DNA of 7,578 nucleotides from DATAMF01 sp964472565 (GTDB lineage: Bacteria; Chloroflexota; Anaerolineae; Aggregatilineales; Aggregatilineaceae): contig CAYYNB010000239.1 in NCBI GenBank assembly GCA_964472565.1, positions 1 through 7,578 on the forward strand, written 5' to 3'. Position 1 is the stretch's first letter. Every line of letters starts with the position of its first letter. This document shows positions 1 through 6,683 of the stretch, piece after piece. A program made the position numbers and the translations under genes. The notes under the pieces are model-generated. The model saw only the letters and a list, made by a program, of their open reading frames with translations. It was not told the origin of the DNA and made no database searches.

Positions 1-17
1 TGTACAAACAACCAGTC

Positions 18-55
18 TTTAGGTGGACCACACACAAAATTTAGGTCCACCTAAA
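18..55. repeat. 12-bp inverted repeat downstream of prmA
   Basis: TTTAGGTGGACC (18-29) and GGTCCACCTAAA (44-55) are perfect inverted copies separated by 14 nt. The right arm is also a small palindrome by itself: TTTAGGT at 40-46 and ACCTAAA at 49-55 flank CC, so the 7-mer TTTAGGT occurs three times. It lies 18 nt past the prmA stop. Neither strand has a T-run directly after the stem, so it is a poor intrinsic terminator. It could be a factor-dependent 3' end structure, an operator of a gene to the left, or the end of a small mobile or repetitive element. Confidence 0.6.
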
Positions 56-72
56 AACGCAAAAACCGAATG

Positions 73-987
73 TTATATTTTCCGCGCCAGAATCGCCACC
101 CAATCACCCTGGATCATGCGCTCGTACGGCTCGAATCCGGTTTGGCGCAGCGCCACCTCGACATCATCCGCCTGATCGACAATGATCCCGCTGAAGACCG
201 CTTTACCGCCCGAACGCACCACCTCGCCCAGTCCTTGCCCACACAGCTCGATGATCGTCTTGGCGAGAATATTCGCCAGCAGCAGATCGAAGTGTCGCGG
301 ACTGCTCTTTAACACATCCAGACTGCCCTGCTGCGCGGTGATCCGGTCCTGAAGGTCGTTGTAGCCCGCGTTCTGCATCGTCGATACAACAGCAATATCA
401 TCCGTATCCAGTCCCAGCACATGCCGCGCGCCGAGCTTCAGCGCCGCCAGACCGAGAATCCCCGATCCGCAGCCCAGGTCCAGCACATCGATTCCCGGCC
501 AATCCGCCATCAGGTCTTCCGTCGCCATGAGGCAAAGCTGCGTCGTCGGATGCGTGCCCGTCCCAAACGCCATTCCGGGATCCATCGTCAGCACAATATC
601 ATCCGGCTTCTGATCGGCGAGTTGTGTCCATTCCGGGCGAATATACAACCGTCGGCCCACGCGCAGCGGCTGGTAATGTTTTTTCCAGGCCTCAGCCCAG
701 TCTTCCTCTTTGACGATGTTGAACGTCGGCTCCGGCATCGGATACAGCTTGCCCATGTAGTACAGCGCTTCGCGGAGCTTCTGCTTGGACTCTTCCGCTT
801 CTTCATTCTCCGGGAAGTACGCGCGTACAATCAGCCGGTCTGCGGGCGGAATTTCGTCCGGCCACACTTCCATCGGAAACCCGGCCTGCTCGATGGCAAC
901 GCCCTGGTGCCCGTAGCGCTGAAACACATCGGCCACCGCTTCCGCGGCTTCGCCATCGACTTCGACCATCACTTCGATCCAGTTCAT
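73..987 (-). CDS. prmA: Ribosomal protein L11 methyltransferase PrmA
   Basis: PrmA transfers methyl groups from S-adenosylmethionine to the N-terminal amino group and lysine side chains of ribosomal protein L11 in the cytoplasm. The 304-residue product has the normal family length. The N-terminal substrate-recognition domain spans about 1-90. A linker with EDWAEAWKKHYQP (95-107) leads to the Rossmann-type methyltransferase domain. There DPGMAFGTGTHPTT (136-149), VLDLGCGSGIL (168-178, SAM-binding motif I) and LLLANIL (235-241, motif IV-like) are all intact. The ATG start is preceded by GAGAGG (996-1001) with 8 nt spacing. The gene follows dnaJ on the same strand, a common pairing in bacteria, but the dnaJ terminator and a 331-bp gap suggest separate transcription. 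The AT-rich DNA upstream has possible -10 boxes (TATAAC at 1064-1069) without a convincing -35. No rsmE-like gene follows within the 72 bp that remain. Confidence 0.96.
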   Translation of the reverse strand: MNWIEVMVEVDGEAAEAVADVFQRYGHQGVAIEQAGFPMEVWPDEIPPADRLIVRAYFPENEEAEESKQKLREALYYMGKLYPMPEPTFNIVKEEDWAEAWKKHYQPLRVGRRLYIRPEWTQLADQKPDDIVLTMDPGMAFGTGTHPTTQLCLMATEDLMADWPGIDVLDLGCGSGILGLAALKLGARHVLGLDTDDIAVVSTMQNAGYNDLQDRITAQQGSLDVLKSSPRHFDLLLANILAKTIIELCGQGLGEVVRSGGKAVFSGIIVDQADDVEVALRQTGFEPYERMIQGDWVAILARKI

Positions 988-1071
988 GCAGTCATCCTCT
1001 CAGGAAATTTTGAACAGACGCTTATCGCCTGATTTTACGATTTTCATAAATAAAGAATCTGAAGTTATAAG

Positions 1072-1125
1072 ATTTCGTAATTTTTTATAAAAATAATTGA
1101 CTAATTCAGCCACTTATGCTAAATT
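1072..1125 (+). promoter_or_regulatory. Sigma-70-type promoter with AT-rich upstream tract
   Basis: TTGACT (1097-1102, five of six matches to TTGACA) is followed by an ideal 17-nt spacer and TAAATT (1120-1125, four of six). The -10 is preceded by TG at 1117-1118, an extended -10 element. The 25 bp upstream of the -35 are nearly all A/T, as in UP elements of strong RNA promoters. The predicted start is G1133, exactly the first base of a 7-bp GC-rich stem. No convincing plus-strand protein gene lies downstream; the transcript would run into the end of dnaJ. The same AT-rich DNA probably also holds the divergent prmA promoter. Prediction by eye only. Confidence 0.5.
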
Positions 1126-1132
1126 TGAGTTT

Positions 1133-1262
1133 GACGGGGTCCTCATTGACGCGTGCTGAACCTGTTATCGTAGCCCCATCGTGACCAAACAGGCCCCGTC
1201 CTCCTCCTCAAAGTGATACGCGCAAGGGAAATGGGCAGTCTCCACTGCTCATTTCTCGTTTT
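1133..1262 (+). ncRNA. Candidate structured small RNA between dnaJ and prmA
   Basis: I propose an RNA of about 130 nt from the promoter at 1097-1125 to the hairpin at 1228-1255. A 7-bp outer stem pairs GACGGGG (1133-1139) with CCCCGTC (1194-1200). An inner 6-bp stem pairs CCTGTT (1161-1166) with AACAGG (1188-1193) and abuts the outer stem on its 3' side. A 21-nt bulge (1140-1160) lies on the 5' side and a 21-nt loop (1167-1187) at the tip. Then comes an unpaired pyrimidine run, CCTCCTCCTC (1200-1209), complementary to Shine-Dalgarno sequences, and after a short linker the terminator-like hairpin. I recognise no family: the SRP RNA GGAAG/AGCAG core, tRNA TPsiC, RNase P and tmRNA signatures are absent. 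Alternatives are a 3' structure made by prmA-directed readthrough on the other strand, or chance pairing. Confidence 0.42.
1228..1262 (+). terminator. Intrinsic terminator-like hairpin, plus strand
   Basis: GAAATGGGCAGT (1228-1239) and ACTGCTCATTTC (1244-1255) form a 12-bp stem with one G-U wobble and a CTCC loop. TCGTTTT follows (1256-1262). On the plus-strand RNA the wobble pairs, whereas on the minus strand it becomes an A-C mismatch, which favours plus-strand function. The T-tract is imperfect, so strength is uncertain. It would end the candidate small RNA just before the opposed dnaJ terminator. Confidence 0.5.
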
Positions 1263-1264
1263 AC

Positions 1265-1296
1265 ACAAAAAGAGCAGCCGGTCTACGACTGCTCTT
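1265..1296 (-). terminator. Rho-independent terminator of dnaJ
   Basis: Read on the minus strand, AAGAGCAG (1296-1289) pairs with CTGCTCTT (1277-1270) across an 11-nt apical region that can add two more base pairs. The stem runs into five T residues (1271-1267). It begins 22 nt after the dnaJ stop codon. This is a standard intrinsic terminator, so most dnaJ transcripts should stop before prmA. Confidence 0.8.
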
Positions 1297-1318
1297 CAGA
1301 GTTCAACGCCGATGTCGT

Positions 1319-2485
1319 TCACTCGCCGCCGAAGAAATCCGCCACCCGATCCAGGAACCCGCGTCCCGCCTTCTGCGGCGTCACGTCGCGGCCCATCGTG
1401 CGGCTCAATTCTTCGAACAGGCGGCGCTGCTCTTTGCTGAGTTTCGTCGGCGTCTCCACCGTAATCACCAGCAGTTGATCCCCTCGCCCAGACGATGATC
1501 CATCCCGGCGCAGTTTCGGAACACCCTTGCCGCGCATCCGGACAATTTTGCCCGACTGCGTGCCTGCCGGAACCGTGACTTCCTCATCGCCATCCACCGT
1601 CGGAATTTTGATCACATCGCCCAGCGCGGCCTGCGCCACGTTAACCGAGACTTCCAGAATAATATCGCTGTCGCGGCGCTTAAAATAGTCGTGCGGCGTC
1701 ACATGCAACACCACATACAGATCGCCCGGCGGACCACCGCGTTGGCCGGGTTCGCCTTCGCCGCTGAGCCGAATCTGCGTGCCGTCATCAACACCCGCAA
1801 ACACCTTCACGTTGAGTGTGCGCGTTTTGACAACCTGCCCCTGTCCGTGACATTCCTTGCATGGGCTGTCTACGATCTCGCCCAGACCATGACAGCGCGG
1901 GCAGTCCACAATATTGACCACGTTGCCCATCAAAAAGGTCTGCTTGACCTGCCGGACCTGGCCTTCGCCGTTGCATTCGGGGCAGCGGTGCGCGGTTGTG
2001 CCCGGTTCCGCGCGTGAACCCTGGCAAGCCGGACAGGTTTCGCTGCGTTTGACCTCAATATCAACTTCCGCGCCAAACACCGCCTGCAAAAAGTCGATGG
2101 TCATGTCATACCGCAGATCACGCCCCTGCACAGGTCCGCGACGGCGGCGGCGGCTCTGTGCGCCGGAAAAACCGCTGAAAAATTCCTCGAAGATTTCCTC
2201 AAACCCAGGAAAGCCGCCGCCGCTAAAGCCGCTAAAACCGCCGCCCGCGCCGCCGTTCACACCCGCATGACCAAACCGGTCATACGCCGCGCGTTTCTGG
2301 TCGTCGGATAGAATCGTATACGCTTCATTGATTTCCTTGAAGCGATCCTCAGCCCCTGGCTCTTTGTTCACATCGGGATGATATTGTCGCGCCAATGCAC
2401 GAAAGGCACGTTTGATGTCGTCTTTATTTGCGCTGCGGGGCACACCCAGAATCTCGTAGTAATCTCTCGGCATAGTCGCGTCCAT
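1319..2485 (-). CDS. dnaJ: Chaperone protein DnaJ (type I Hsp40)
   Basis: DnaJ binds unfolded polypeptides, hands them to DnaK and stimulates DnaK ATPase. All type I domains are present in 388 residues: a J-domain at about 6-74 with the catalytic HPD triad at 36-38, a Gly/Phe-rich linker at about 75-110, a cysteine-rich zinc domain at 151-217, and C-terminal client-binding beta domains at about 222-350. The four zinc motifs start at C151, C168, C195 and C209. The first reads CPACQGSR rather than the usual CxxCxGxG. An arginine run (112-116) links the Gly/Phe region to the zinc domain. I chose the ATG at 2485 because AAGGA (2492-2496) lies 6 nt upstream; the internal ATG four codons later has no SD. 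A promoter at 2506-2534 and a terminator at 1265-1296 make it look monocistronic, separated from dnaK by a membrane gene on the other strand. Confidence 0.97.
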   Translation of the reverse strand: MDATMPRDYYEILGVPRSANKDDIKRAFRALARQYHPDVNKEPGAEDRFKEINEAYTILSDDQKRAAYDRFGHAGVNGGAGGGFSGFSGGGFPGFEEIFEEFFSGFSGAQSRRRRRGPVQGRDLRYDMTIDFLQAVFGAEVDIEVKRSETCPACQGSRAEPGTTAHRCPECNGEGQVRQVKQTFLMGNVVNIVDCPRCHGLGEIVDSPCKECHGQGQVVKTRTLNVKVFAGVDDGTQIRLSGEGEPGQRGGPPGDLYVVLHVTPHDYFKRRDSDIILEVSVNVAQAALGDVIKIPTVDGDEEVTVPAGTQSGKIVRMRGKGVPKLRRDGSSSGRGDQLLVITVETPTKLSKEQRRLFEELSRTMGRDVTPQKAGRGFLDRVADFFGGE

Positions 2486-2505
2486 ATTCGATCCTTATCC
2501 CTGTG

Positions 2506-2534
2506 ATTCTATCGTCGTTTAGCGAGTCTTTAAA
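2506..2534 (-). promoter_or_regulatory. Promoter of dnaJ
   Basis: On the minus strand TTTAAA (2534-2529, four of six matches to the -35 consensus) is followed by exactly 17 nt and TAGAAT (2511-2506, five of six matches to the -10 consensus). Transcription would start near 2499-2500, giving a leader of about 14 nt that still contains the AAGGA ribosome site. No CIRCE or HAIR operator overlaps it. This supports transcription of dnaJ independent of dnaK. Confidence 0.5.
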
Positions 2535-2636
2535 GGGCCAAGTCTTCAGGTAATCGTAGCCTAATCGCCCTCTTCCCGTCCGACATCTCCCGCCCAAACC
2601 GGATACAGTCCAGTTATCACGCGAGGAGATGCCATC

Positions 2637-4649
2637 ATGATCCAGTCCCGGAACCCAGTCTTTCAGGCGGAACGCACCTACCTGCGCCAATTTCGCCTGC
2701 TGCGCTGGAAATATTGGCCTTACCATTTATTGTTCGTGCTCGGCCTGTTTTCGGCGCTGCTGCCTTTCTGGTTTTACATCACCATCGACTATACGCGCCT
2801 GCTGGCTGCGCTCACCATCAGTATTTTCAGCGTCCATTTTATCATCAGCCTCCGCACGCTGGTGATTGCCGCCCGCAGCATTACGCACAATTGGGAAGCA
2901 ACAATCGCTTCGGGAGCCGACGCACAGCAGATTGTGCGCGGTAAATGGTGGGCAACGGTGCATTATGTCTGGCGCTGGCATCTTTTCGCCGCCCTGCTCA
3001 AAATCGGATTGGGGCTGGCAGTCGCCCAACATGTCTACGACGGTGCATACCACGACATCTATTCCGATCTGTTCGCCCTGCTCGACTATCCCAACCTTGG
3101 TTTTATCCACGAGTCTGACGTACAGCCCGCGTTATACCAGTTTGCCATCGTGCTGGTCGTCGCGCTGATCTTGGGACTGCTGCAAGCCCTGCTGCTGCCC
3201 GCGCTCGGCATGCTGTGCGGTCTGATTGCCCGCCGCCACGTCGCACCCGCCTTTATCGCGATTACAGTTTATCTGCTGCTGCAAGGCTTTGTGTTTGCCC
3301 TCGCCGTCGATTGCAATCAATCCACCTACTACGCCAAGATGTACAACACCGCGAATTACCTCAGCACGAGCTACCGCCTGCTCAAGGTATCCGGCGCACT
3401 GACTATAGGCGATGGCGGAACGCTCGTTCTGGCCGATCTTCTCCGCCCGATCCAGCATCACATACACCTGCTGCGCTGTTCAGGCAGCGTTGCCCTCGGC
3501 ATCCTGCTGCACCTCGTGGGCCTGTTGCTGTTCCTGTGGGCAGCCCGCATACTTGCCGTGCGCATGGGCGCGCCCGCACCGGTTCCCGTTATCCCCAGGC
3601 TCAAAGCATGTTTCGTGCGGTGGACTCACACACCCATCATACGCTTTCAGATGCAGCTTTTTCGCCAAAACCAGCGTGAACACCCCTGGCTACGCATCGG
3701 ATTGCTGGCGCTACTGGTGCTGGCGCTGGCGGTTGCCTGGATTCCGCGCTGGCAGCTTATTGACTGCACACGCGGCGGAACACTGCGGATCATCATCGGT
3801 GCGGCCTATGCCGCGCATTTTGTCGTCGTTCTGCAAACCTTATTCTTCGCCATACACACCCTGCACCGCGAAAATCAGGCCGAAAGCTGGGATGTGCTGG
3901 TCCTCACGGGGATCAGCGCCCGGCAGCTTGTGTTCGGCAAATGGTGGGCGGTGCTGCGTATCACCTGGCCCTACCATGCCTTCACCGCCATCATCAAACT
4001 GGGACTGGTCTGGGGACTGGTTCAATATCTCTATTCGCTTGATATCACGCCGCCTTACACCAGCACCGAGCGTTTTTTCGCTTATATCAGCGGACATTTT
4101 GCCTCAGCAGGCAACTGCAATTATCCTTATCGCGGCCCTGTCACGTATTTGTTAGACCAGTCCTACTTACGGTCTTTCCGTATCGGAGCGATTCTGATCG
4201 GCTTCAGTTTTCTCGAAGCTGCCCTATCCGCTGCTATCGGCATTCTCAGCGCGGTGACGATCCGAAAACACACCCTGTTTCGATTAGGGACAGCCCTTTT
4301 TCTCCGGCTCACGCCGATCCTGCTGGCGTTTGTGTTCCTGTACAGCTACACCACGCTCAAAGCACCGCCCAGCTACAATGGTTATGCACAGTACTGGGCA
4401 GACACTAAAAACAGGCACACCAATGATTTAATCGACACGTTGCAAGTGGCCGCCTCGACCCAGATGGACGGTGGCATTGCAGCCCTGAACCTGACAAACA
4501 CCTATTCTTATGCCAGGAACCGCCAGTATGCCGCGCTGTTCCTCGGCGCGCTGTCGTATGTCGCGCTGATCGTTGGTGCGCTGTGGGCCGCCGAACGAAT
4601 AACAATCCGGCGCGGGATGCTGCCGCACAAACACTGGCATCCCCAATAA
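2637..4649 (+). CDS. Duplicated 12-TM membrane protein, ABC-2 permease-like
   Basis: I do not recognise a named gene. The 670-residue product is an integral membrane protein with about twelve hydrophobic segments in two groups of six (about 31-305 and 351-652). The halves are tandem repeats. Residues 85-134 and 417-466 align without gaps at an offset of 332, with 19 of 50 identities counted by eye, including W86/W418, G93/G425, the GKWWA block (102-106 and 434-438), H115/H447, K122/K454 and Y134/Y466. The cytoplasmic pattern, a polar stretch, then W-E/D, a small hydrophobic turn and a GK motif before the next helix, resembles the coupling region of ABC-2 exporter permeases. The function is therefore inferred and the substrate unknown. 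No ATPase gene is adjacent. No classical signal peptide is visible. The ATG follows GAGGAG (2623-2628) with 8 nt spacing. It diverges from dnaJ by 151 bp and converges on dnaK. Base composition looks like that of its neighbours. Confidence 0.85.
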   Translation: MIQSRNPVFQAERTYLRQFRLLRWKYWPYHLLFVLGLFSALLPFWFYITIDYTRLLAALTISIFSVHFIISLRTLVIAARSITHNWEATIASGADAQQIVRGKWWATVHYVWRWHLFAALLKIGLGLAVAQHVYDGAYHDIYSDLFALLDYPNLGFIHESDVQPALYQFAIVLVVALILGLLQALLLPALGMLCGLIARRHVAPAFIAITVYLLLQGFVFALAVDCNQSTYYAKMYNTANYLSTSYRLLKVSGALTIGDGGTLVLADLLRPIQHHIHLLRCSGSVALGILLHLVGLLLFLWAARILAVRMGAPAPVPVIPRLKACFVRWTHTPIIRFQMQLFRQNQREHPWLRIGLLALLVLALAVAWIPRWQLIDCTRGGTLRIIIGAAYAAHFVVVLQTLFFAIHTLHRENQAESWDVLVLTGISARQLVFGKWWAVLRITWPYHAFTAIIKLGLVWGLVQYLYSLDITPPYTSTERFFAYISGHFASAGNCNYPYRGPVTYLLDQSYLRSFRIGAILIGFSFLEAALSAAIGILSAVTIRKHTLFRLGTALFLRLTPILLAFVFLYSYTTLKAPPSYNGYAQYWADTKNRHTNDLIDTLQVAASTQMDGGIAALNLTNTYSYARNRQYAALFLGALSYVALIVGALWAAERITIRRGMLPHKHWHPQ

Positions 4650-4693
4650 AAACAGCGCACAGATTCTTGTTTTTCCGCACGCTGTACACAAAT

Positions 4694-4721
4694 GTAGGGG
4701 CAATTTATGAATTGCCCCTAC
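4694..4721. repeat. Perfect 12-bp palindromic repeat in a convergent gap
   Basis: GTAGGGGCAATT (4694-4705) and AATTGCCCCTAC (4710-4721) are perfect inverted copies around TATG. The element lies 12 bp beyond the dnaK stop and 44 bp beyond the stop of the membrane gene, and would fold identically on both strands. Very similar GTAGGGGC...GCCCCTAC palindromes are, to my knowledge, scattered between genes in many bacterial genomes. No T-run follows on either strand, so it is not a textbook intrinsic terminator. It may still act as a bidirectional barrier or mRNA 3' end stabiliser for the two convergent genes. A weaker 6-bp inverted repeat, ACAGCG/CGCTGT (4652-4657 and 4680-4685), lies beside it. 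Confidence 0.75.
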
Positions 4722-4733
4722 GCTAACTGCTGT

Positions 4734-6644
4734 TTACGACTCGGTGAAATCGCCTTCGATCACGTCTTCATCGGTGGGTTCGCCATAGCCGCTGCCATCG
4801 CTGCCGGGCTGACCGCCCATACCCGGCTGTCCACCCATGCCGGGCTGCTCATACATCGCCGCGCCGATCTGCTGGATCGCCACACCAAGTTCATCCGAGG
4901 CGTGTTTGATGCGTTCCAGATCGTTGCTCTCAACGGCCTTGCGGGTGGCGTCGATCTTCTCTTCGATGCCTTTGCGTGTGGCGTCGGGAATCTGCTGAGC
5001 ATAGTCGCGCAGTGCTTTTTCCGCCGTGAAGATCATGCTGTCGGCGCGATTCTTCACTTCGACTTCTTCGCGCTTGCGGGCGTCTTCGCTGGCATGATGC
5101 TCGGCTTCCTTCACCATACGGTCAATTTCGTTGTCGTTCAAGCCGCTGCTGGCCGTGATCGTGATCTTCTGTTCGCGTCCGGTAGCCTTGTCTTTCGCGG
5201 ACACGTTCAGGATACCGTTGGCGTCGATGTCGAAGGTTACTTCGATCTGCGGGATGCCGCGCGGCGCGGGTGGAATGCCGTCCAGAATGAAGCGGCCCAG
5301 CGTCTTGTTGTCGCTCGCCATCGGGCGCTCACCCTGCGTCACGTGGATTTCCACCTGAGTCTGGCCGTCCGATGCCGTGCTGAAAATCTGGCTCTTTTTG
5401 GTCGGGATGGTCGTATTACGCTCGATGATCGGTGTCGCCACGCCGCCCAGCGTTTCGATGGCGAGAGTCAGCGGGGTCACGTCGAGCAGCAGCACTTCCT
5501 TGACTTCGCCGCCCAACACACCGGCCTGAATCGCCGCGCCCACTGCCACGACTTCATCAGGGTTCACGCTCTTGTTCGGCTCTTTGCCGAAGAATTTACG
5601 CACTGCTTCCTGCACGGCGGGCATACGGGTCATCCCACCGACGAGCAGCACTTCATCGACCTGCCCGGTTTTCAGGCTGGCGTCGTCCAACGCGCGGCGG
5701 CAGGGCGTAATCGACTTGTCGATCAGATCGCCGACCAGACTTTCGAGCTTGGCGCGCGTCAGGGTGATGTTCAGGTGCTTGGGACCGCTGGCATCGGCGG
5801 TAATGAAGGGCAGATTAACTTCCGCCGTCGCCGTGCTGGACAGTTCTTTTTTGGCGTTTTCAGAGGCTTCTTTCAAGCGCTGGAGCGCCTGACGATCACT
5901 GCGCAGATCAATGCCCTGTTCGCGCTTGAACTCGTCCGCGATCCAGGTGATGATCCGCTGGTCGAAGTCGTCACCGCCGAGGAACGTATCACCGTTGGTC
6001 GAACGAACCTCGATCAAGCCCTCGCTGACGTCGAGGATGGAAATGTCGAACGTGCCACCACCGAGGTCATAAACCGCCAGGGTTTCGTCGTTCTTCTTAT
6101 CCATGCCATACGATAACGCAGCGGCGGTTGGCTCGTTGATGATACGCAGCACTTCCAGACCGGCAATACGCCCGGAGTCTTTGGTCGCCTGACGCTGGCT
6201 GTCATTGAAATATGCCGGGACGGTGATCACCGCCTGGGATACTTCTTCGCCGACATACGCTTCGGCATCAGCTTTCATCTTTTGCAGAATCATAGCCGAA
6301 ATTTCGGGCGGGCTGTACGCTTTTTCGCCCATATGAACGCGCACATCACCATTGGGCGCAGCGCTCACTTTATAGGGAACCAGACCAATTGCCTTTTGTA
6401 CTTCGGCGTCTTCAAACTTGCGACCCATAAACCGCTTGATCGAAAAGATGGTATTCTCAGGATTCATGACTGCCTGACGACGGGCTAACTGCCCAACCAA
6501 ACGTTCGCCCTGCTTGTTCACCGCAACCACCGATGGAACCAAACGTCCACCTTCGGATGAGGGAATAACTGTCGGTTCGCCGCCTTCCATCACAGCGACG
6601 ACTGAGTTTGTTGTCCCCAGGTCAATACCTACTATACGTGCCAT
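4734..6644 (-). CDS. dnaK: Chaperone protein DnaK (Hsp70)
   Basis: DnaK is the cytoplasmic ATP-driven Hsp70 that binds and releases hydrophobic segments of unfolded clients under DnaJ and GrpE control. The 636 residues match the family length. The nucleotide-binding domain (about 1-380) has IDLGTTNS (7-14, phosphate 1), NEPTAAALSYG (170-180), DLGGGTFD (193-200, phosphate 2) and LLVGGMTRMP (333-342, adenosine motif). The interdomain linker is EVLLLDVTP (383-391). The beta substrate-binding domain spans about 393-500 and the helical lid about 505-600. The tail has two PGMGGQ repeats (601-612) and ends in EGDFTES, like the acidic tail of other DnaKs. Residues about 75-105 include the NBD insertion absent from most Firmicutes DnaKs. 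The ATG is preceded by GAGGTG (6650-6655). It follows grpE by 121 bp containing heptamer repeats and is probably cotranscribed with it. All key residues seem intact. Confidence 0.98.
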   Translation of the reverse strand: MARIVGIDLGTTNSVVAVMEGGEPTVIPSSEGGRLVPSVVAVNKQGERLVGQLARRQAVMNPENTIFSIKRFMGRKFEDAEVQKAIGLVPYKVSAAPNGDVRVHMGEKAYSPPEISAMILQKMKADAEAYVGEEVSQAVITVPAYFNDSQRQATKDSGRIAGLEVLRIINEPTAAALSYGMDKKNDETLAVYDLGGGTFDISILDVSEGLIEVRSTNGDTFLGGDDFDQRIITWIADEFKREQGIDLRSDRQALQRLKEASENAKKELSSTATAEVNLPFITADASGPKHLNITLTRAKLESLVGDLIDKSITPCRRALDDASLKTGQVDEVLLVGGMTRMPAVQEAVRKFFGKEPNKSVNPDEVVAVGAAIQAGVLGGEVKEVLLLDVTPLTLAIETLGGVATPIIERNTTIPTKKSQIFSTASDGQTQVEIHVTQGERPMASDNKTLGRFILDGIPPAPRGIPQIEVTFDIDANGILNVSAKDKATGREQKITITASSGLNDNEIDRMVKEAEHHASEDARKREEVEVKNRADSMIFTAEKALRDYAQQIPDATRKGIEEKIDATRKAVESNDLERIKHASDELGVAIQQIGAAMYEQPGMGGQPGMGGQPGSDGSGYGEPTDEDVIEGDFTES

Positions 6645-6683
6645 ACTTCCACCTCATTTGATTTTGAATATTGTCGAGATAAT

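Noticed and set aside
1016..1026. Shared 11-mer AGACGCTTATC upstream of prmA and (inverted) at 7505-7515 upstream of grpE
   Set aside because: An 11-base match between two positions of a 7.6-kb window is expected by chance when both strands are compared, and the surrounding bases differ.
421..1032. A 203-codon plus-strand frame over prmA
   Set aside because: It is antisense to the fully conserved PrmA frame, lacks recognisable domains and has an Arg/His-rich composition typical of shadows.
1133..1200. Identity of the stem-loop as SRP 4.5S RNA
   Set aside because: Length and the GACGCGTG string recall 4.5S RNA, but the conserved GGTCAGG and GGAAG/AGCAG apical core is missing on both strands.
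1213..1440. A 75-codon plus-strand frame after the candidate promoter
   Set aside because: It starts with GTG without an SD, contains the terminator-like hairpin and runs antisense into dnaJ. The promoter is better explained by an untranslated RNA.
3412..4155. A 247-codon frame inside the membrane gene
   Set aside because: It overlaps in another frame a protein with clear internal repeats and membrane segments, has Ser/Cys/Trp-rich shadow composition, and no SD.
4648..4674. AAAAACA/TGTTTTT hairpin as terminator of the membrane gene
   Set aside because: The stem is almost all A-U and begins inside the stop codon. It is too weak to call.
4707..6116. A 469-codon open frame on the plus strand opposite dnaK
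   Set aside because: It is an antisense shadow of dnaK. Long antisense frames over dnaK are a known artefact, and have been misannotated as NAD-specific glutamate dehydrogenase. It has no SD, and its codons mirror the intact DnaK reading frame.
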